Assembly (NCBI GenBank): GCA_013423325.1
Contig: BLJB01000426.1
Location: forward strand, 2,504 to 15,366
Source: Usnea hakonensis
Lineage: Eukaryota; Ascomycota; Lecanoromycetes; Lecanorales; Parmeliaceae
Direction of reading: 5' to 3'
Length of the DNA: 12,863 bases
Part shown: one piece after another, positions 9,741-12,863 of the stretch
How positions within the stretch are numbered: the stretch's first letter is position 1
Layout: the number at the start of each line of letters is the position of its first letter
The notes under the pieces: model-generated
The model's database searches: none
What the model was told of the DNA's origin: nothing
What the model saw: the letters and a program-made list of their open reading frames with translations, nothing else
Program-made: the position numbers and the translations under genes

Positions 9741-10261
9741 ATCTTTTTATATTTATTTAATTTTAATTTATAGAGCTTTAAGCTAGAATTATATATTATT
9801 AAACTTTATTTAGAGTAGAGTATAATATTATTTCTCTTTAATTAGAGACTTAATAATAGAATCTTTTTTAATATTCGTAATATTAAATTTAAATTAAATA
9901 ATCTTCTTTATTAAAATTAAGATATTATAATTCTTTATAATTTTAATAATCTTCTCTTTATCTTAGCGGAGCTAATCTATTATTTAGATTATTAATTTAG
10001 AATTATAAGCGATCTAAAAATAGAGGTTAATAATATTTTAGATTTCTAAAAAAGAAAAAGTATTTATTAAATAATTAAAAATATCTTTTACTCTAATTTA
10101 AATAATAGTCTAATAATTATTTATATATTTTATTAGAAAAGTAGTAGAATTAGCTAATAAATTATAAATAGACTTTTTTATAAAAGTAATAGATTTCTAA
10201 TATTTTAATTTAAAATTAGAAATTTTAAAGGGTTAAAAAGACCCCTTAGATTTATAAATAA
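9741..10261. other. AT-rich gene-free stretch, unidentified RIP-affected sequence
   Basis: About 520 bases, nearly free of CA and TG, like the transposon block. I could not recognise a protein in any frame. One reverse-strand frame reads lysine- and isoleucine-rich with only TAA/TAG stops, but its stop density is close to what such AT content gives by chance. It may be an older transposon fragment. Confidence 0.6.
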
Positions 10262-10383
10262 TCTGCGTCGTGGTGAAATGCCCGCCCTTTCCTGCTTCCA
10301 GGCCAAGCGCGGCCCAGTCGGGTTTAGCGCCGCCTCTTCAGGTAAGGCGCCTGGCATCGCCCCACCCGCCGCTTTCTCCAAGG

Positions 10384-10470
10384 TATAAAGACCTGCACCA
10401 CTCGCTGTTTTCCCACTTTTTTCTTCATCTTTCTTCCACATCTCCCTGCCGTCCATTCGCTCCTTCTCGT
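10384..10470 (+). promoter_or_regulatory. TATA box plus CT-rich tract (possible core promoter)
   Basis: A TATAAAG heptamer at 10384-10390 is followed about 20 nt later by a pyrimidine-rich tract (10408-10470). This arrangement is common at ascomycete transcription starts. It points rightwards, away from the RIP block. What it would drive is unclear: the weak ORF at 10553 or a long leader of the gene at 11672. Confidence 0.35.
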
Positions 10471-10552
10471 ATTGCAAGGGCCTGCGCCAACCCCCTTAGC
10501 TGCCTAGCTGGCTTCTGCCGACCATCGCCGATCGTTATGCTTTGACCTTTGC

Positions 10553-11020
10553 ATGAGGCGTTTTGCTGATGACCTTTCCCGTTGGGACTACTTTGCTGCA
10601 CCTCTCACCCTCGCCATCTCCTTGTCTGCTCACTTTCGCCGACGGCTGGAGCTAGCGATAATAGCGAACCATCTCATTCGCTACCTCGTACCTTGTCGCC
10701 CGCGCTGCAGCTCAGCTCAGCTCCCAACGAACGGAGATGATTCCTTTTTCGTCCATGTTGGAGCGCCTCGTTGCTCGGATCTGCCGGTCTGGACCTTTCT
10801 GCCTCGGCCTTCCTGTACCAGCCACTGTTTCACTACCGCTCAGCTGATCTGCGACTCTGCGACGACATTGGTGGGAAATTTCAGCTTGCGGCGAACATTC
10901 CAGGGCGAAGCAACTGTTTGGCCCGAAGGTTGCTGCCACACGACCAATGGAAGAAATGCCTCCCCACACGTCTGCCTGGCTGCGTGGACAGGGGATCGCC
11001 CCTCGGCCGTGATTGGGTGA
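10553..11020 (+). CDS. Doubtful 155-codon ORF, hypothetical protein
   Basis: This is an open frame from an ATG at 10553, about 165 bases after a TATA-like site, ending in TAG at 11018. The predicted product is rich in Cys, Arg and Pro, begins MRRFADDLSRWDYF, and shows no signal peptide, domain or repeat I know. The opposite strand carries a 110-codon ORF over much of the same stretch, which suggests both may be chance frames in GC-richer DNA. In favour are the upstream TATA/CT tract and the lack of RIP damage. Against are the unusual composition and the absence of any recognisable family. It is listed so that the stretch is covered; I would not annotate it without transcript support. Confidence 0.18.
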   Translation: MRRFADDLSRWDYFAAPLTLAISLSAHFRRRLELAIIANHLIRYLVPCRPRCSSAQLPTNGDDSFFVHVGAPRCSDLPVWTFLPRPSCTSHCFTTAQLICDSATTLVGNFSLRRTFQGEATVWPEGCCHTTNGRNASPHVCLAAWTGDRPSAVIG

Positions 11021-11232
11021 CATGGTATCAAGGGAGCTGAGCATGAAGCCGAGCAGCGGCGGCGAGCCAAAACCAAGGAATGGAATCTTCGCGCCTTGAT
11101 CGACAGTGCTGTTTCCGTGTTTGCCTGACTACGCTAACCAGGTTCCCGCATTCACCTCGTTTTGGTGACGTGGCTTTGAGACGGTGATCTCGTTTTTCGC
11201 TGTGGATCGGAGAGGATGTAGTGCCTCTGATC

Positions 11233-11251
11233 TGTTGTAGAAGTTACAACA
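11233..11251. promoter_or_regulatory. Perfect 7-bp inverted repeat TGTTGTA-N5-TACAACA
   Basis: Two 7-bp arms are exact reverse complements separated by five bases, about 420 bp upstream of the gene start. A further CTACAAC lies at 11268-11274. It could be a binding site for a dimeric regulator, but no known factor is implied and chance is possible. Confidence 0.2.
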
Positions 11252-11581
11252 CGCAAGACCTAAACAGCTACAACCAACGTGGCTCTAAAATTGGATATCT
11301 CCGAGGGGCGCAGTGAAGAATCCTTGGTCGGTATAGGATGTAGATTGAATGCGAAGCAACAAGGGTCGAGAGACTGCGCCAGCGCGTGCCGCAGGGTCTC
11401 AGACAGATGAGTGGAGACCGAGCGGTGATGACGAGACGTCTGCGCTTCGAGGTTGTTAGAGTGTAGCAGCCGGCAGGTGCGGGGATGAGGGAGACGGTAC
11501 TGAGATGACGTCTTCAGCGGTACTTTCGCTGGGAAGAGTACAGACCCGGCACCGCCGCTGTGGGTACGACTCAGAAGCGCA

Positions 11582-11587
11582 TATAAT
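11582..11587 (+). promoter_or_regulatory. TATA-like element upstream of the three-exon gene
   Basis: TATAAT lies 85 bp before the ATG at 11672, with CT-rich sequence between (11608-11652). The distance fits a short fungal 5' UTR. The match is short and unproven. Confidence 0.3.
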
Positions 11588-11671
11588 CCTCATCGTGCCC
11601 CATTCTGGGTGTCTTGGATTTCCAACTTCAGACTCTCCACACACGGCTCCTTTATCTGCATTTGAGACACA

Positions 11672-12829
11672 ATGACATCGATCAACTTAGATTCCATCCA
11701 ATTCTACCAACCTCCTACCAAAGCCGATTTGGCTGGCAAAGGACCGTCCAAGGCCTCGGTTGATAATGCTCCCATCATCTGCGGACAGGGACATACCCCA
11801 AGGGTTCCTAGATCCAATGGCGGATGGGATGGACCCCTTTATGACTACGATTCGATCGAAGTTCTTGATTCGACTGGCTCGTCGTCGAAGGATCCTCTTG
11901 ATCTGTTATCCTACAAGCACGCAATGGATCTCAAAGGTACTGAATTATACGCCGGAGGTAATAATCGCCGTCTTCGCTTCTTGTAGACCTTGAATAACAG
12001 CTCCAGTTTCCTCAAACGGACTCGATCTCAGGGGCAGCCGCAGTAAAGGCGGCGGAGAGGAAGAAGAAAGTTTTCCATCCTTCGAGGAAGTGATGCTCGG
12101 TGCCGGAAGAGCACATGAGTCGCAACAATCGGGCTTGAGACCAGGTGGAGACAACGGTACGAATACCGACAGCAGCAGCAGAGTCCACTCTAGAAGTGAC
12201 GGCTCGACTTCTGAGCAAGGCGGGAGACACGACTTCCTCAACACTCCTTGGACTTCTGTAGCAGGCTCAGAAGCTGGGTACGACCCTTAAAGCCCCGGCT
12301 AGCAGATATTAGTACTAACAGATAGCGTCTATCTAGATGTTCCATCCTCCACGAGAAGACCGAAGATCTCATCTCTAATCCTCCTCCTCCTCCACCCCCT
12401 ACTACCCTCTCGTCGACATGCGATACAGATATCAGCTTCAAAAATATCGAGCCTCGTCACTCCTGTGGAGGGGAAGAGAAAGGAGACAAAGGAGCGAGCT
12501 GCAGTACAGACAACATCATCCCATACTCTCTCCGGTCGCCTATTGCGTCGCCAAATCCGGAACCAGCATTGGTTTCGTGGCGGTCTCCACTGCGAGAAGA
12601 CGCCGTAGGATCAGTGGCAGATCCGGCTGGCTCCTCATGGATGTGGAGCCCAGCGACCCATACGGACGTTGAGCCTGTGATAGCTATGGACGCCACCGAC
12701 ATTCGAGGTTCCTCCAAGCGCACAGCAGACAATGCAGGTTTGAGCGAGAGTGGAGAATATGTACACAGGTTGAAGAAGGCCCAGCGTACAGGTCAGTACG
12801 CAGGTACCAGTCCCTACGGGTACGTTTAA
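11672..12829 (+). CDS. Three-exon host gene, 342-residue low-complexity protein of unknown function
   Basis: Exons 11672-11936, 12007-12277 and 12337-12829 join into one frame of 343 codons including the TAA. The start has a good fungal context (CACAATG). Exon 3 is open for 164 codons and joins exon 2 exactly in phase. The second intron has a perfect TACTAAC branch site. The protein starts MTSINLDSIQFYQPP. It has an acidic run (E106-E109) after a Gly/Ser/Arg stretch, a Ser/Gly/Asp-rich middle, seven prolines at 194-200, and a basic C-terminal part (SSKR at 304-307, RLKKAQR at 323-329) that might act as a nuclear signal. It ends in SPYGYV. I see no signal peptide, membrane segment or catalytic motif. 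It is probably largely disordered. I do not recognise the family; a lineage-specific protein is likely. The gene lies about 1.4 kb from the RIP block and is not RIP-affected. Confidence 0.72.
11937..12006 (+). other. Intron 1 (70 nt) of the three-exon gene
   Basis: The donor is AAAG|GTACTG and the acceptor CTCCAG, phase 1. Reading through would hit TAG at 11984. The exact borders are uncertain. A donor at 11958 (GGAG|GTAATA) and an acceptor at 12000 (AACAG) also keep the frame and would change the protein by +7 and +2 residues. No strong branch site is visible. Confidence 0.6.
12278..12336 (+). other. Intron 2 (59 nt) of the three-exon gene
   Basis: The donor is GG|GTACGA, a perfect TACTAAC branch site lies at 12313-12319, and the acceptor TCTAG is at 12332-12336, 18 nt after the branch A. 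It is phase 2 and joins exon 2 to a 164-codon open frame. Retention would end the protein after GYDP at a TAA (12288-12290), giving 182 residues. Confidence 0.8.
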
Positions 12830-12863
12830 TGACTCTAGAAAGCTGCGATCGTGATCGACAAGA

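Larger units (their letters stand above)
1..10261. other. RIP-mutated heterochromatin-like block
   Basis: Throughout this block CA and TG are nearly missing while TA is abundant and CG remains. In 4741-5040 I count no CA or TG and seven CG. No ORF of useful length survives. This is the dinucleotide signature of repeat-induced point mutation acting on both strands. It ends sharply near 10,262. Confidence 0.93.
11021..11671. other. Intergenic region upstream of the three-exon gene
   Basis: About 650 bases of normal composition without a credible gene. It contains an imperfect palindrome (11233-11251), a TATAAT-like site (11582-11587) and a pyrimidine-rich stretch just before the ATG at 11672. 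A reverse-strand ORF of 62 codons inside looks like chance. Confidence 0.6.

Noticed and set aside
1..10261. Mitochondrial or AT-rich bacterial DNA
   Set aside because: The AT bias comes with specific loss of CA/TG and retained CG, and with decayed fungal retrotransposons; no intact mitochondrial or bacterial genes, rRNA or tRNA are seen.
10205..10477. Reverse-strand ORF of 90 codons crossing the RIP border
   Set aside because: Its C-terminal part reads through RIP'd AT-rich DNA and the rest is antisense to the TATA/CT tract; no family is recognisable.
10712..11044. Reverse-strand ORF of 110 codons
   Set aside because: It overlaps another ORF on the opposite strand, has no start context or domain, and looks like chance in GC-richer DNA.
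11945..12244. Reverse-strand ORF of 99 codons, with a shorter one in 12012-12230
   Set aside because: It is antisense to exon 2 and intron 1 of the three-exon gene; its Ser/Pro/Leu runs mirror the low-complexity coding strand.
12457..12732. Reverse-strand ORF of 91 codons and the + strand ORF at 12418-12672
   Set aside because: Both are other-frame shadows of exon 3, which is open for 164 codons and joins exon 2 in phase.
1..12863. CRISPR array, tRNA or rRNA genes
   Set aside because: No regularly spaced direct repeats and no cloverleaf or rRNA core sequences were recognised on either strand.

Overview
The window looks like a piece of a filamentous ascomycete (Pezizomycotina) nuclear genome. 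It has two compartments. Positions 1 to about 10,261 are very AT-rich, hold no intact gene, and have almost lost CA and TG dinucleotides while keeping CG, which is the mark of repeat-induced point mutation (RIP). From about 10,262 to the end the composition is ordinary and there is one well-supported spliced host gene. The fungal assignment rests on the RIP signature, on a chromodomain Gypsy and a Tad1-like LINE, and on 59-70 nt introns with a TACTAAC branch site. I cannot name the genus.

Layout. 1-372 and 3280-3643 are the arms of an inverted repeat of about 365 bp, probably LTR-derived. They enclose a 5'-truncated, stop-ridden Ty3/Gypsy chromovirus pol on the + strand, running from the RT palm through RNase H and integrase to a chromodomain. 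An N-N scaffold join lies in the left arm. 3644-4304 is AT-rich with pyrimidine runs and may be the 5' leader of the next element. 4305 to about 9560 is a full-length-looking but dead Tad1-type LINE on the + strand: ORF1 with a zinc-knuckle region, then ORF2 with AP-endonuclease, reverse transcriptase and a C-terminal Cys/His region. Its 3' UTR and an AT-repeat tail end near 9740. 9741-10261 is AT-rich and unidentified.

The euchromatic side starts abruptly. 10262-11671 has a TATA-like site with a CT-rich tract and an unconvincing 155-codon ORF, and is mostly intergenic. 11672-12829 is a three-exon gene for a 342-residue, low-complexity, probably disordered protein that I do not recognise. Its two introns keep the frame exactly.

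How the parts relate: both transposons are inactivated by the same process, and catalytic Asp codons are turned into Asn by G-to-A changes. The host gene begins about 1.4 kb from the RIP block and shows no RIP damage. I found no convincing new enzymatic or defence system. The most interesting points are the fold-back Gypsy structure with unequally mutated arms, the under-mutated islands inside the LINE, and the new three-exon gene model.
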